Positions 31,001-41,023 are shown, counted from the first letter of the stretch. The stretch: 60,000 nt of DNA from Owenia fusiformis (GCA_903813345.2 CAIIXF020000012.1:6721615-6781614); one strand, 5' to 3'. A program made the numbers and translations. Notes: generated from the sequence alone by a model not told the origin.

Positions 31001-34000
31001 CAGACTGACACAATTTAGATGTCCATATGTCCATATATTTGTTCCAATTTATATACTGTTATGATATATTGAGACTTCTATCCAAGATGAGTTTTTGCAG
31101 TCAATATATTTAATTTTAAAGGGGGGACATTAAAAAAATTGGGGTCCTTAAAACAAAAAAGTTAAGGCCCATTTTTGATAAAATTATATTTTATGTTACA
31201 TGGGCCCCCAAAACCAAAATTGGGTCTACATTCTGAAGATTTAAGGCCCATTCTTGATAATTTGGCATAAAAGACCAAATAATTTTTGAGGCCCTACAAA
31301 TATTTTAGGCCCAAACATATTTGGGGCCCTAAAAAAGTTCTTGGACCACCCTAGGCCCTGGATTCGCCAGTGAAGTATAATTTTTTTAATAAAATGAGAA
31401 GAAGGCTGGTTCAGATTTTGACTGAAATACAGCAATTTGTTTTACTATAGGGAACAACAAATAATATAAACCTAAAACAATTCAGGGTCATCTCTTGATT
31501 TTATTTACAGATTCACAATTTAAACCTAAATGAAAACACATAGCATGCTTCGTTTTGCTCTAATTGTCAATTTTTGCTCTAATTTTAGATATTGATGATT
31601 GCAAAGATTCCCCTTGTAAAAATGATGGATCTTGTATAGATGGAGTTGACAGTTATAGTTGTAACTGCGTCGCTGGCTACACTGGTCATCGATGTGAGAC
31701 AGGTTAGTATCTATAAAGTTGTACTCAAACCATTTTACTCGATTTAGAGAAATTAATGCTATCTTACCGTATGAAAGCCACTTTACGATGGTGAACCATC
31801 AAAATTTATTTTATCATGATATCGGCGATATCAAGTCAGCACTAGTCTGTTTTCACGGCAAAACTGATTTCATTTTCAGAGCAGAAATTTTATGTCACGT
31901 GACATGACGTGTGAGGTTGAAACAATTTGCCGCGAAATACGATTTTGTAGATAAAAAATGAAACCCTGGCTTTGAAAATCGAGTTATTCACTCTTATGTT
32001 GAGCCAATTATTGCATGATTGAGGCTATTCTCGTCAATTTTGAAAAGGGTATATCACTTGCAATTGAGTGCGGAATCAGTCGAGCTGAAACGATATTGAA
32101 CGCATAAGTTATACAACGGCAAACATTGCCAGTGTGTTTGGAGATTAAATCTTTTCAACCTTAATGAAATGCTGTAAGGCCAAAATATAATTATTGGGTT
32201 AACATTTTCAGTTATCGATATACGGTTTCACAAAGGCATTTCAAAAAATTCCTTGAATATGTAATGAATAATATTGCAGTGTTCTTTCCTCAAGAATTTC
32301 TTTTTGTGAAGTTCAATCAATTAAAAATATTTATTTGGCTATTGGAATGCGTGCGAATGTGAAACTAATGTTTATATCCACTTTGGTTCAGCCTTCGTAG
32401 TACTTTGCAACAACAATTTTTCGATTTAGCGCCAGCATGACTTGGCACACGGTACGTCATGGTCAGGTGACCTCAAAAAGTGCGCAAAAATAACAACATT
32501 TCAGAGGTTGACAGTCTTATCTTAATAAATCGTGTTGTGTTGGGAAATACCACAAGCTTTGTAGTCAACATAACAAAAGGGGTGATATTTGTGCTAAAAA
32601 CAAGATAATAAGAGATTCTTTAATTGGTTTTAGTACACCTTTAACATAGCGGGCTTAAAAGAGGTTTCATAAATACAAACAGCAAACTTTTCTAAATTTC
32701 GAAAGTCAATATACAGAGAGAGCGACCAAAGATGCAATCCACTGTTTAAGGAACTTTAACTTTTCATTTAAGATGAGGTCGATCCTATTGGTGGTTAAAT
32801 CTTATTAAGCTAATCTAGCTAATTAAGCTTATTAAGCCAATTATACTTATCTATCTCACTAAGTGCTCAACTTAAGACTCCCCAATGGCCAAATTAATAT
32901 AAACTTTGAAATTCATTAGATAATCGCTGAAAATTGTCAAAAACATACTAGAAATAACCAATTTCAGACCTCACGTCGGCCTATGTATTAGTCAATCCAG
33001 AAAATGGCGCATGTAATTGATATTATAGAAGACCAGAAATTACCGAAATAAAGGGAAAACACCTTATCCTTTTAATACATCAACTATACGTAAGATACCA
33101 TTCCTTTTAGACATCGATGAATGTCAGAACTCACCGTGTCAAAACGGAAGATGTGAGGATGCCTTGAACAATTATACATGTATATGTGAAGATGGGTTTA
33201 CTGGAAGTGACTGTGAGACTGGTATGTATAAGTCATGTTATTTCCTGTTCAAAATAAAGTATGAACTTGAAGACATGGTTGCATTTTTGTATTTTTTCTG
33301 GAAAGCATCCTCATATATGTAGTGTTAGGTTCATAAAATGTTCAGAATTTAAAGTTGTTTATATTTGAAATGTAAAGTATATATAAAATTATATTTAAAG
33401 AAATGTTGTTTAAAAATTGTTTGATTATCAACTTAGAAATTTTAGTTTTGTTTGAAAATGTGATTTTTAGGTCGGGTAAATAGACCCACGACCCTGTGTT
33501 ATAAAATCATGACAAGTGAAATATCCTTTCTTGTATTTGATAGAAAATAAATTCTCTAACTAAAATATTTTAAATTGTATAATTTTCAAACTCCATAGGG
33601 TCAAATGAAAATGAATGAAATCAATGAATCTAATGAGTTCGGATGTTATGTGTTGAGAAGAAGTTTTTCTTATGTCTGCCATGTTTTTTATTCGAATTAA
33701 TTAACTGATGGTGGAAATGGATGATTTCGAAAACTTTGCTATGATCTTATTAATTCCTTTGAGTGACGTTGCTCTTGCCACAACTAGTCCCAAACTAGTA
33801 AGCTTGTATTTGCGAATGCAACTAACCTCCGTCGGCTACCGGATTAACCTATTAACCTAACTATTTTATGGGTAACTAATTAAATATGAATAGTGCCTGT
33901 CAATATTCCATTCATATTTAAAATATTTGGCCATAAAATAGTAGGTAAATCCGATACCTGACAGGCGTTAGTTGCATTCGTAAATACAAGGTAAGTGTTC

Positions 34001-37000
34001 ATAGGCTGAACATATAACTGACTGGTCGAGTGAATATGTTTAACAAATTCGAATTTGAAGGTTTTATTTTCATAATAATCAAAAAACCTAAAATTAAAAT
34101 TTGAACTTCTGAAAATGGTATGATTAAGACTATATAACGATAAAATGCATTTACATAATAATTACCATAGTAACTTTACTTTGCACATCATATGTTGAGT
34201 GGGCATGCGACAGAACAAAGTTAAAATATGCTACTTATTTCGTGAAAATTCTATGAAGAATAAAGTAATTGCTAATCATATAATACTAATATGTCAAGGA
34301 TCAAATCATCAGTAGCATACTTTTTGAGCATGAAACGCATGACATTGTATTCATCTATTAAAACTATTAACTAATAAAATGTCTTTATAGATATTGATGA
34401 ATGTCAAAGTGACCCATGTTTAAATGGAGGACGTTGTCTGGATAGAGAGAATGGATATATTTGCGCTTGTGTTCCTGGATATACTGGCACTGAATGTGAG
34501 ACAGGTACGTGTAGTTTGTAGAAAATCTCATATATTATTGATGAATGTGAAAGTGACCCGTGTTTAAATAGAGGACGTTGCATGGATAGAGAGAATGGAT
34601 ATACATGTCACTGTGTTCCTGGATATATTGGCTCTGAATGTGAGACAGCTACATATAGAAAAGTTAATATTCTGATTTGAGGAATTGTATACATCCTCTG
34701 TCGAAAATCCATACATTATTCAGGAATCGAAATGAATCTATGTGCATGTCTTTAAAACAACAGGATACAATTCACATTTGAAAGGTAGAGTATAACAGGT
34801 CTAAATGAATACTAAGAAGGTATATGATACATATATACACAAATAGGGCAATTACAAATAATAGTAATAATATTTAAATAGTAAATCACACCTTTTTTGC
34901 AGATATAGACGAATGTGCAGACAAACCTTGTCTTAACAGAGCAGTGTGTGTTGATGCTGTAAATAAATATACATGTATATGCAATTCCTCACTATATACT
35001 GGTTCTCGTGAACCCTGTGCTGTTGGGTTCAGTGGAAAAAGCTGTAACACACGTGAGTCGTTTAAATTTGCTTTTGAAAGTATACCTGAACTCATTATAT
35101 GTGTTAGTGCGACGATAAAGTAAGAACGACAGAATTTACATTGCTGTGTTCTTAAGTGCTTTGAAAAGTTAATTTCTACAACTTATAATAAGAATTAAAT
35201 CTTTTGAAAATGGTGAAAGTATTGGGTTAAGAAAAATACACAGATATGTTATAATTAAACCATAAATTGTTTTAGGTGGATATGTCTACACAGGGATGAC
35301 CACAATAAATGAGACTTTTACAAATGGTTTGGCAGACAAATCTTCAAAGGAGTATCTCGATTTTCTGGATAAATTCATTTGTACGGTGTGTTGTATATTT
35401 AAACATATAACCAATGCAGAATCAGTGAATACAGCATACACCAGTTGGGTGAACACCAATATAGCAATTTAGACATTATGCTTTTGTGTAAAATACACAA
35501 ATACGGCTCAGTGAGCAGATACATTATCGGTCATTATGTTTATAATTTTGTAATGTTTTATAATTTTTAAAACAGGTGCATATGTTAGGCCAATGCATTA
35601 TCTCCAGGAAAAGCACCCATAGAGATGATAAAATTATTTCCATTTTCAAACAAAGGAGATGCAAACAACCCACCCACATGTTTTTTTCTGAAATGTTTTC
35701 CTGATTTTCAACCCCTTCCATCCCTGCTTTTTCAATTTTTTACATCAATATGTTCCGTTTTAAGACACAATTAACCACTATAAAGGAATAAGTGATTCCT
35801 CTTCGATAAAATGGAAAACAATATTCCTCATGTTATTTTCCCATAGGGAAAACTCATGCGATCCATTGCGTTCAGTTAATTTTGGTCACCCATAATGGAT
35901 ATCTTTAAAACCCCAGGAGGAATTACATATTACTTAAAAGGGGTTAACTGTGTGTCAAAACGCGACATATTGATGCAACAAAAATTGGAAAAGCAGGGGT
36001 GGAAAGGGTTGAAAATCAGGACAACATTTCAGAAAAAACATGCGGAGGGGTAGTTTGCATATTCCCTGTCTCAAAGTCAAAATTAATTTATCATCTCTAT
36101 GAGTGCTTTTCCTGGAGATAATGCATTGGCCTAACATATGCACCTGTTTTAATCCTGAGACAATAGCCAGAATCCAACATATGACTGTTCGAAATCTGTT
36201 GCGATACTTTCCCTCCTCCTTTGCCCCGAAACAACCCTATAAACCTCACCGCTCCCTAATGTATGATAATTTCTTTTTATACCTTAATTTTATGGCGGTG
36301 GCTTTGCGAATGGATGCTGACCCTTTGAATTGCCTATGGACTTCAAGATTGGATTTAGTCAGACTCTATTCTTCATCATTTGAGACTGGATGCTTGATAT
36401 TTTATGAATACTAGTATCCACATCTATTTTTGATGTTTGGAGTATTGGCTATCAATTTTTTCTTTAACATGTATTGTAATGACTTGAGTATGAATGAAAT
36501 GTCCCTTAGTGTTCAGGTCCTGAATTATTGCCTTTCGATTGGAGGGGGGTTGCATTATTTCTTTTCACGCTAGGTTTCTTTACCTTCACTCTTCATTCCT
36601 TATTCTGTGTCTTCATTAAGTATTAATAATAGTAATAATTTTTTAATATATAGTTGCAAATATTTAAGGAGATATCAAGTAAATGAAAACACAATGTGGA
36701 ATTATGTTGTTATCTTCATCCAGTCCGAGCATATGATGTTTTAAGAATGCTTACGATGGTCCCATATCTACGATTTACGATTTTAGGTTGGACAGGGTTT
36801 TACACAGGGTACCCTTGGCAATTCGTATATTCCGTCCATAGTTGTCAAAACAATAAGGAGAGGGTCCATTGTGGTTGTTTATGATGCCACGCTAGCACCG
36901 GTTTATAATGCATCTACCGACCCACCAACTGAAGAGTTGGTTCGGTTCTCAGTCAATACTAATGCAGCCGACCAATACGGGGAGATCGATTTTACAAGTG

Positions 37001-38135
37001 CATCTTGGACACTTGAAGGTAATAGTTGAACTGACATTGCAAATTCATTTTAATTTGAATTAAATAGAAATTAAAGTTGAATTATGGATATATGATCAAA
37101 TTGTATTTAAATTTTGATTACTTTTTAGATGTAAATATACTTTTGACCGAATGAAAATGATTGCCATGTTTTGAGTCAGTTTCATTCGGAAAAGTTTCCA
37201 CTATTTACTTTTGAAATGACGTGATTTATAACTTAGACATGGTTATAACTTGAACACAATTTGACATACACTGTTCATAGCAATGATTTCCTGGTAAATC
37301 TGGTCAAGGTAAAACATATGCTTACATCCGTGAGTCGTGGATGTTTCCTTTCCTTTTCTGTGCTTTTTCTAGCTTGGGATATTGGGGCTTTGTCATCCTA
37401 CTGGTTTTGCTATGCTTCGATACTTCCTCTACACTATGTATATTATTTTCATATATCATAGATCGCGATGAATGTGAAGAGTCTAGCAACAATGATTGCC
37501 ACGTGAATGCCACGTGTTCAAACGCAGTGGGTACATACACGTGTAAGTGTAACGATGGTTTTAATGACGTAAAATCTGAACGCCCTGGAACACTTTGTGA
37601 AGGTATGTTAAGTTACGGTATGAATAACGTTTTTATGCGTCAATCAAACCTAAAAAGTTAGCTCTCAAAAAACATGATATTACGTTTCATGCATTTGTGG
37701 TATACAGATAGTGACTGCCATTGAGGGAAATAGTGTAAACTATTTTTCCCGACAATTTTCAAAGTTGAAAAACACTTTCAAAAACCACATGTAGATTCTA
37801 AATATGACATCAGTTTGACTGGAGATTTGACTGAATTTTTGATGACGTAAGTCAATATAATTTCTACTCGCATCTAGTCTATTGTTCGACGCCAGGCAAC
37901 AAATTATCGAGTTTAAAAAATGGCTGCCGATCCTCCTTGCATTGATATACAGTAATTCTTTTAAGTTCAAGCCCCAAGTTCTGGCCTTCTATGGTGGCAC
38001 ATACTTCTAATTGTAATTGGCGCAGTTGTGGTAGTGGCGATACTGGTGGCAGTTTTCATCGCCACATGCTGTTGGAAGAAGAGTAAACAAAGGGTCGCAA
38101 CAGAGAGTGGGATGCACCAACAAGTTATCACGTGA
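21952..38135 (+). CDS. type I membrane protein: novel modules, 4 EGF, SEA, EGF, TM (12 exons)
   Basis: Spliced gene of 729 aa. Exons: 21952-22000, 22279-22644, 29701-30009, 30294-30623, 31589-31702, 33111-33221, 34391-34504, 34903-35052, 35276-35385, 36787-37018, 37462-37602, 37972-38135 (TGA 38133-38135). All junctions are GT-AG and phases close; all are phase 1 except phase 0 inside the SEA domain. Domains: signal peptide 1-16; three related modules of unknown family 17-138, 139-241, 242-351; EGF 352-389, 390-426, 427-464, 465-514, all starting DIDxC; SEA 515-628 with RGSIVVVY cleavage motif (G577/S578); EGF 629-675; transmembrane about 683-709; tail CWKKSKQR with no known motif. Probably a cell-surface glycoprotein whose ectodomain self-cleaves but stays attached. 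An exon in the repeat-filled 7-kb intron 2 could have been missed. Confidence 0.85.
22279..22644 (+). CDS. gene 2 exon 2 (module 1)
   Basis: Acceptor TTTTCAG, donor GTACAA. Encodes a module with [29 protein letters not shown] and, near its end, SVWIEMDGI. The pattern Y-N-x-P-x-Y, LYY/LYN, W-x-I repeats in exons 3 and 4. Several N-glycosylation sequons (NQT, NGS). Confidence 0.8.
22700..23139. other. no recognisable gene (intron 2 start)
   Basis: Intron sequence with no open frame or repeat that I recognise. Confidence 0.45.
23140..26470. mobile_element. minisatellite-bearing element B with AGGTCA half-site array
   Basis: Left end ATGTCACCACC; right end ATGTCACCACTTTTGGTGGT GACAT hairpin, preceded by two CGGACGCCAACCACCAACCG units. 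Inside are about 22 tandem units of 120-155 bp (landmark GTAGATGATTTTGAAAA). A three-unit block recurs with a period of about 466 bp (24,722, 25,188, and again near 25,772). Most units contain TGACCT-TTTT-TGACCT and AGGTCA-TTGA-AGGTCA. The frame at 25,549-25,794 is repeat translation. The element lies in intron 2 of gene 2. Confidence 0.75.
26471..26960. other. no recognisable gene
   Basis: AT-rich intron sequence; a 74-codon minus frame at 26,546-26,770 shows no domain. Confidence 0.4.
26968..27815. mobile_element. foldback element in intron 2 of gene 2
   Basis: CATTCCCATGTAAATCAATGG near 26,978 pairs with CCATTGGTTTACATGGGAATG near 27,775, with further loose inverted similarity inward (GGGGCAAATC versus TTGCGGCAAA). 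The middle is AT-rich with no gene. Loosely like the 41.4-kb foldback. Confidence 0.5.
28260..28620 (-). mobile_element. LINE 3' end relic
   Basis: A minus-strand frame (about 28,618-28,445) ends in [13 protein letters not shown], then [15 protein letters not shown] and a stop. Its spacing parallels the C-termini of the two LINE frames at 51.1 kb (LFLYGDSNL) and 53.1 kb (FLLFGDKDL). It is followed by an untranslated tail ending in an ATAAATAAA-type run at 28,264. It is a short 5'-truncated copy of a related element. Confidence 0.55.
28630..29120. other. no recognisable gene
   Basis: AT-rich intron sequence without recognisable features. Confidence 0.4.
29128..29320. repeat. dispersed repeat R1, copy 2
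   Basis: GAATGAAATGTCCCTTGGTG, GGTCCTGGATTGTGATA, GATTGGAGGGGGG and TTTCTTTTCACGCTAG match copies at 9.6 and 36.5 kb. GAATGAATGAAATGTCCCTT reads the same in copies 2 and 3. Confidence 0.6.
29701..30009 (+). CDS. gene 2 exon 3 (module 2)
   Basis: Acceptor TTTTTTAG, donor GTAAAA. Encodes [48 protein letters not shown] and LICLD. Alignment with exon 4 is clear over the whole length, including the single Cys at each end. An upstream in-frame ATG at 29,601 opens the frame but lies in the intron. Confidence 0.8.
30110..30265 (+). pseudogene. decayed duplicate of gene 2 exon 4
   Basis: After TTTTTAAAG it reads DMCSHVRQ, then [18 protein letters not shown] and a stop (TAG), parallel to exon 4's STCRRIQ and [21 protein letters not shown] similarity runs on to TCTACTGTAAG and stops, so only the first half of the module was kept. 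It is 28 bp upstream of exon 4. Confidence 0.8.
30294..30623 (+). CDS. gene 2 exon 4 (module 3)
   Basis: Acceptor ATTAAAG, donor GTAAGT. Starting here, not at the nearer GTGTAG, keeps phase 1 and aligns [11 protein letters not shown] with exon 3. Encodes [32 protein letters not shown] and WICLD. Confidence 0.8.
30640..31588. other. intron 4 of gene 2; GGCCC-rich repeat at 31,130-31,375
   Basis: Contains TTTAAGGCCCATTnTTGATAA blocks and GGGGCCCTAAAAAAG, ending in CCCTGGATTCGCCAGTGAA. Loosely like 10,880-11,045. Otherwise AT-rich with nothing recognised. Confidence 0.45.
31589..31702 (+). CDS. gene 2 exon 5 (EGF 1, calcium-binding type)
   Basis: Acceptor ATTTTAG, donor [25 protein letters not shown], then [16 protein letters not shown]: six Cys, D-I-D start and the C-x-D-x4-Y-x-C site that is hydroxylated in cbEGF domains. 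Confidence 0.9.
31703..33110. other. intron 5 of gene 2, nothing recognised
   Basis: AT-rich. A 62-codon plus frame at 31,719-31,907 has no domain. No repeat family is seen. Confidence 0.45.
33111..33221 (+). CDS. gene 2 exon 6 (EGF 2)
   Basis: Acceptor CCTTTTAG, donor [23 protein letters not shown], then [16 protein letters not shown]: six Cys and the hydroxylation-type motif. NYT is also a sequon. Confidence 0.9.
33793..33991. mobile_element. MITE in intron 6 of gene 2
   Basis: Inverted ends CTTGTATTTGCGAATGCAAC and GTTGCATTCGTAAATACAAG, with inner inverted pairs (AACTATTTTATGG and CCATAAAATAGTA; GCCTGTCA and TGACAGGC). About 199 bp, no coding sequence. Confidence 0.7.
34391..34504 (+). 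CDS. gene 2 exon 7 (EGF 3)
   Basis: Acceptor CTTTATAG, donor [25 protein letters not shown], then [16 protein letters not shown]. Confidence 0.9.
34534..34648 (+). pseudogene. EGF pseudo-exon, duplicate of exon 7
   Basis: Reads [18 protein letters not shown], then [16 protein letters not shown] without a stop, about 85% like exon 7. It lies 30 bp downstream of exon 7. The acceptor AG directly before the domain is missing and the donor GT has become GC (ACAGCTAC). It is in the same frame as exon 7, but a TAG lies between them, so read-through gives a stop. It looks like a recent tandem exon duplicate that lost its splice sites. Confidence 0.8.
34903..35052 (+). CDS. gene 2 exon 8 (EGF 4, atypical)
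   Basis: Acceptor TTTTGCAG, donor [24 protein letters not shown], then [17 protein letters not shown] and GFSGKSCN. It has seven Cys and an insertion of about 11 residues between Cys 5 and the GF-G-C end, so one Cys is unpaired within the domain or bonds elsewhere. Confidence 0.85.
35276..35385 (+). CDS. gene 2 exon 9 (SEA domain, first half)
   Basis: Acceptor TGTTTTAG, donor GTGTGT, leaving in phase 0. [20 protein letters not shown], then [11 protein letters not shown], the usual start of SEA domains (F-G-x-I, Y-x-x-L, S-x-x-F/Y). Confidence 0.8.
35567..36152. mobile_element. foldback element splitting the SEA domain intron
   Basis: Inverted arms of about 200 bp (35,567-35,765 and 35,955-36,152), with ends TTAAAACAGGTGCATATG and CATATGCACCTGTTTTAA. 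Arms contain CCAATGCATTATCTCCAGG. The 190-bp centre (CATGTTATTTTCCCATAGGG, AATTTTGGTCACCCATAATG) resembles 40,050-40,150. Confidence 0.85.
36478..36600. repeat. dispersed repeat R1, copy 3
   Basis: GAATGAAATGTCCCTTAGTG, CAGGTCCTGAATTATTG, GATTGGAGGGGGGTTG and TTTCTTTTCACGCTAGG, as in copy 2. Confidence 0.6.
36787..37018 (+). CDS. gene 2 exon 10 (SEA domain, second half)
   Basis: Acceptor GATTTTAG, donor GTAATA. Encodes [30 protein letters not shown] and an acidic C-terminal stretch. G-S-I/V-V-V is the SEA autoproteolysis site. The frame used differs from the longest open frame here; it is fixed by the splice phases and the SEA match. Confidence 0.8.
37462..37602 (+). CDS. gene 2 exon 11 (EGF 5)
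   Basis: Acceptor ATCATAG, donor [26 protein letters not shown], then [10 protein letters not shown] and TLCE. It has six Cys; loops are longer, as in membrane-near EGF domains; one NAT sequon. Confidence 0.85.
37972..38135 (+). CDS. gene 2 exon 12 (transmembrane helix, tail, stop)
   Basis: Acceptor GTTCAAG; phase 1 joins Ala-Pro-Ser-Ser. [20 protein letters not shown] is a clear membrane helix, followed by CCWKKSKQR (stop-transfer) and 13 further residues to TGA. The weak acceptor is the main doubt. Confidence 0.8.
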
Positions 38136-38955
38136 GATGACGTCATTCAAATAATGATCCATTACCGAATGTGAATACGGTGGACGTGGACGATCTTACA
38201 TAAAAGCTAACTGTAGAATCGCACATTGGAACTCGATTACATTTACATATCAATGAGGTAACAAGCAGAAATGTCACGCCCAAGCGTTTATGATTAGCAC
38301 AGCCTCCAAACACTTCCATTGAACTGAACAATATGCATGACGTAATCGAGACAGGGTAACACTACAAAAAACAGTTAACGCAAACCCTTGTGATGAAACC
38401 AAAACATCAAGAATCAGAATGGACAACATTGTACAGATACGAATGCAAGAAAGGTTTTATCATGTGCCAATGCCATGTTTTCACCTTTTCATGTGAATGA
38501 GTTAGTACATGCACTTATGCTTTTAAATTCGCAACCGATAATAATACAGGATTCTTTATTTATGCTAGACTCGGCACGCACTCATTAGCCTATTTACAAC
38601 TTGATGTTTAAGCCTCGTGGTATTTGGGATTCTTTAGGTTTTAAAGACCAAATGATATTTTGGTTTCAGTGTAAGAATCTGTATAATGATGATCTACATG
38701 TAATATATTGTCTAAAGGAGCTCGTAGATTATCGCAAACAATTTCAAACGGTTATATATTGCATTATGACTATTTTCTGACAATGAAGACAGGTATATCT
38801 TTTAAATCCATTCATTTTCTCAGAGAAAATTATATACAGTAATGATAAAGTCAAACAAACTATATCTACAAAGATATCTAACTAGCATTCAACCCATCAA
38901 CACACGTTTCAAAGATGTTGACCTCATTTTCACCAAAAATGCAATCATTTTTTAC
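38136..38955. other. gene 2 3' region, no clear poly(A) signal
   Basis: 3' untranslated or intergenic sequence. No standard AATAAA close to the stop; no other feature recognised. Confidence 0.4.
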
Positions 38956-38960
38956 ATCGT

Positions 38961-40038
38961 TTAAAGTGTGCGCCAAAGTTTAAAACTGCGCAGGCGCACC
39001 GCTCTCGCTAACCTATATAAAGAGATTACCAGGTACAGGCTTCAGAGGTAAGCCAGGAAGGTGAACAATCTTCGTTCCGTGTTGATTCCCCGTATAATCG
39101 TAACCAAGTAAGTTTCACCATTGAAATTGAAAATTACTATTAGATATACTTTGTAGATGTTATTTATGACGCTATTTAGTGTATGCATCAATCAGATGGC
39201 TCATTTTGAACATATAAAAAGTATTTGTGTTTTGTTTCCCAGGGAATTGTATTCCCATGTAGTACACACATAAATAGTGTACATTATGTAGTACTTGAAT
39301 AGCCTGGTTTACATAATATTGAAGGGCATGCTGATTACATGCACACGAGTACATGAATGAAGGCCTAATATTGATATAGCTTGCATACCTAAATAAAAAA
39401 TAAACTCTTCTAATCCCCTAATGTAAACACGGCGGTATACGTAGCCCGATTTATCGGGGACTTTAATGCATTACTATTCTTTATTTATTTAATGTATCAA
39501 ATATTTCTTGAAAGAAAAACTTAATTGCTTTAAAGTGTGCGCCAAAATTTAATACCGCGCAGGCGCAGCGCTCTCGCTAACCTATATAAAGAGATTACAA
39601 GGTACAGGCTTCAGAGGTAAGCCAGGAAGGTGTACAACTATCGTCCCGTGTTGATTTCCCGTATAATCGTAACCAGGCAAGTTTCACCAATCCATTGGAA
39701 TTGAAAATGACTATTAGATATACTTTGTAGATGTTTATATATGAAGGTATTAAGTGTATGCATCAATCAAATGGCTCATTTTGAACATATAAAAAGTATT
39801 TGTGTTGTGTTTCCCAGAGAATTGTATTCTCATGTAGAACACACATAAATAGTGTACATTATGTTGTACTTGAATAGCCTGGCTTATATAATATTGAAGG
39901 GCATGCTGATTGTACACACGAGTACATGCATGAAGGCCTAATATTGATATTGCTTGCATACCTAAGTAAAAATAAACTCTTCTAATCCGTTGATGTAAAC
40001 TGGGCGGTACACGTAGCACGATTTATCGGGGGCTTTAA
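38961..40038 (+). promoter_or_regulatory. 569-bp duplicated promoter-like block
   Basis: Two copies (start 38,961 and 39,530). Each has TTAAAGTGTGCGCCAAA, a GCGCAGGCGC NRF1-like palindrome, CCTATATAAAGAG (TATA box), then about 100 bp to a region (ATAATCGTAACC) that reads AAGTAAGT in copy 1, a good donor, and AGGCAAGT in copy 2. This looks like core promoter, untranslated first exon and splice donor. Copies stay alike through CGATTTATCGGGG at their right ends. No coding exon is seen downstream before 54 kb, so it could drive a distant gene or be inactive. Confidence 0.5.
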
Positions 40039-40572
40039 GATAAGTGTTCCCCCATGTTATTTCTCCATTGAAAAATCTCATGTTATCTATTGATTTCAGT
40101 TCTTTTTGGTCATCCAAATTCAGTATCTGTAAAGTCCCTGGAGCAATCCACTTTTCCTCTTATAGGATATATAACATGTCTCAAAGCACATTCTAAATAT
40201 GCATTCAACAATAAAAGGTTGCATTTTTGGTGAAAATTAGACCCATGGCCATAATCAGAAAATATTCATAATTCAAGTTAGAATCGTTTGAAATTGTTTG
40301 CAATAAATTACATGCTCCATTATATCTTAATGGTGCTTTTATTGTTTGTGTAGCCCAAATTCTGTATATTGACTGAATGAAGGACTTCTGTATATTTAAA
40401 ATAAACCTACTATTGATTGAAAAATATATCAGCCCTTTTGTATCTAATTAAGTTTCATGCAATTCTAATTCACAATGTCACTCTATGCAGACTGTACTAT
40501 ACGAAAGCAAACGATACGGATATCATGTGCGTTAGGTGCGGATATAACCAGTGGCTTTTGTATCATCGTTAA

Positions 40573-41023
40573 CATCCAGTCACATTTGTCGTACGGAGGC
40601 CGTGGGTCGACCGCAGATCAATTAAATCAGTGAATTACTGCGGCGAGCGTAGAAAAACTACGCAGGCCGCATGGTCGCCGTAGAAATTATAACTCGGAGT
40701 TATAATATTTGTTCATTTCTGAGGTCCCCGTAGAAATCAACTGGCTCAACAAGATTGAATCATTATTTGTCAATGTTTCACGATCACTTTTCATTTGATA
40801 TTACATTCTAGCACGATGAATAACATTTATAAATTGCCCTGATGTAAATAAAATGAAAAAAAGTATTATTTATCAACAGAAATTTAAAATTCACCGTGCG
40901 GCTGCCGAGGGAAATGTGACTGCAAAAGTATGAGAACGCAGAAATTCTGCGGCGAGCGTAGAAAAGCTACTGGCCGCAGAAATGATAGACCGCACGGCGG
41001 CCATGGGAAATGTGACCGGGGTG
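40573..41023. mobile_element. MITE family M, copy 1
   Basis: Ends CATCCAGTCACATTTG and AAATGTGACCGGGGTG, flanked by TTAA on both sides. Inside are CGTACGGAGGCCGTGGGTCG and repeated CTGCGGCGAGCGTAG. No coding sequence. Confidence 0.75.

Noticed and set aside
36696-36884. 62-codon frame over the second SEA exon
   Set aside because: A different frame matches SEA and its GSIVVV site and agrees with splice phases on both sides.
37740-37970. Minus-strand 76-codon frame
   Set aside because: It lies in the last intron of gene 2, with no domain or splice evidence.
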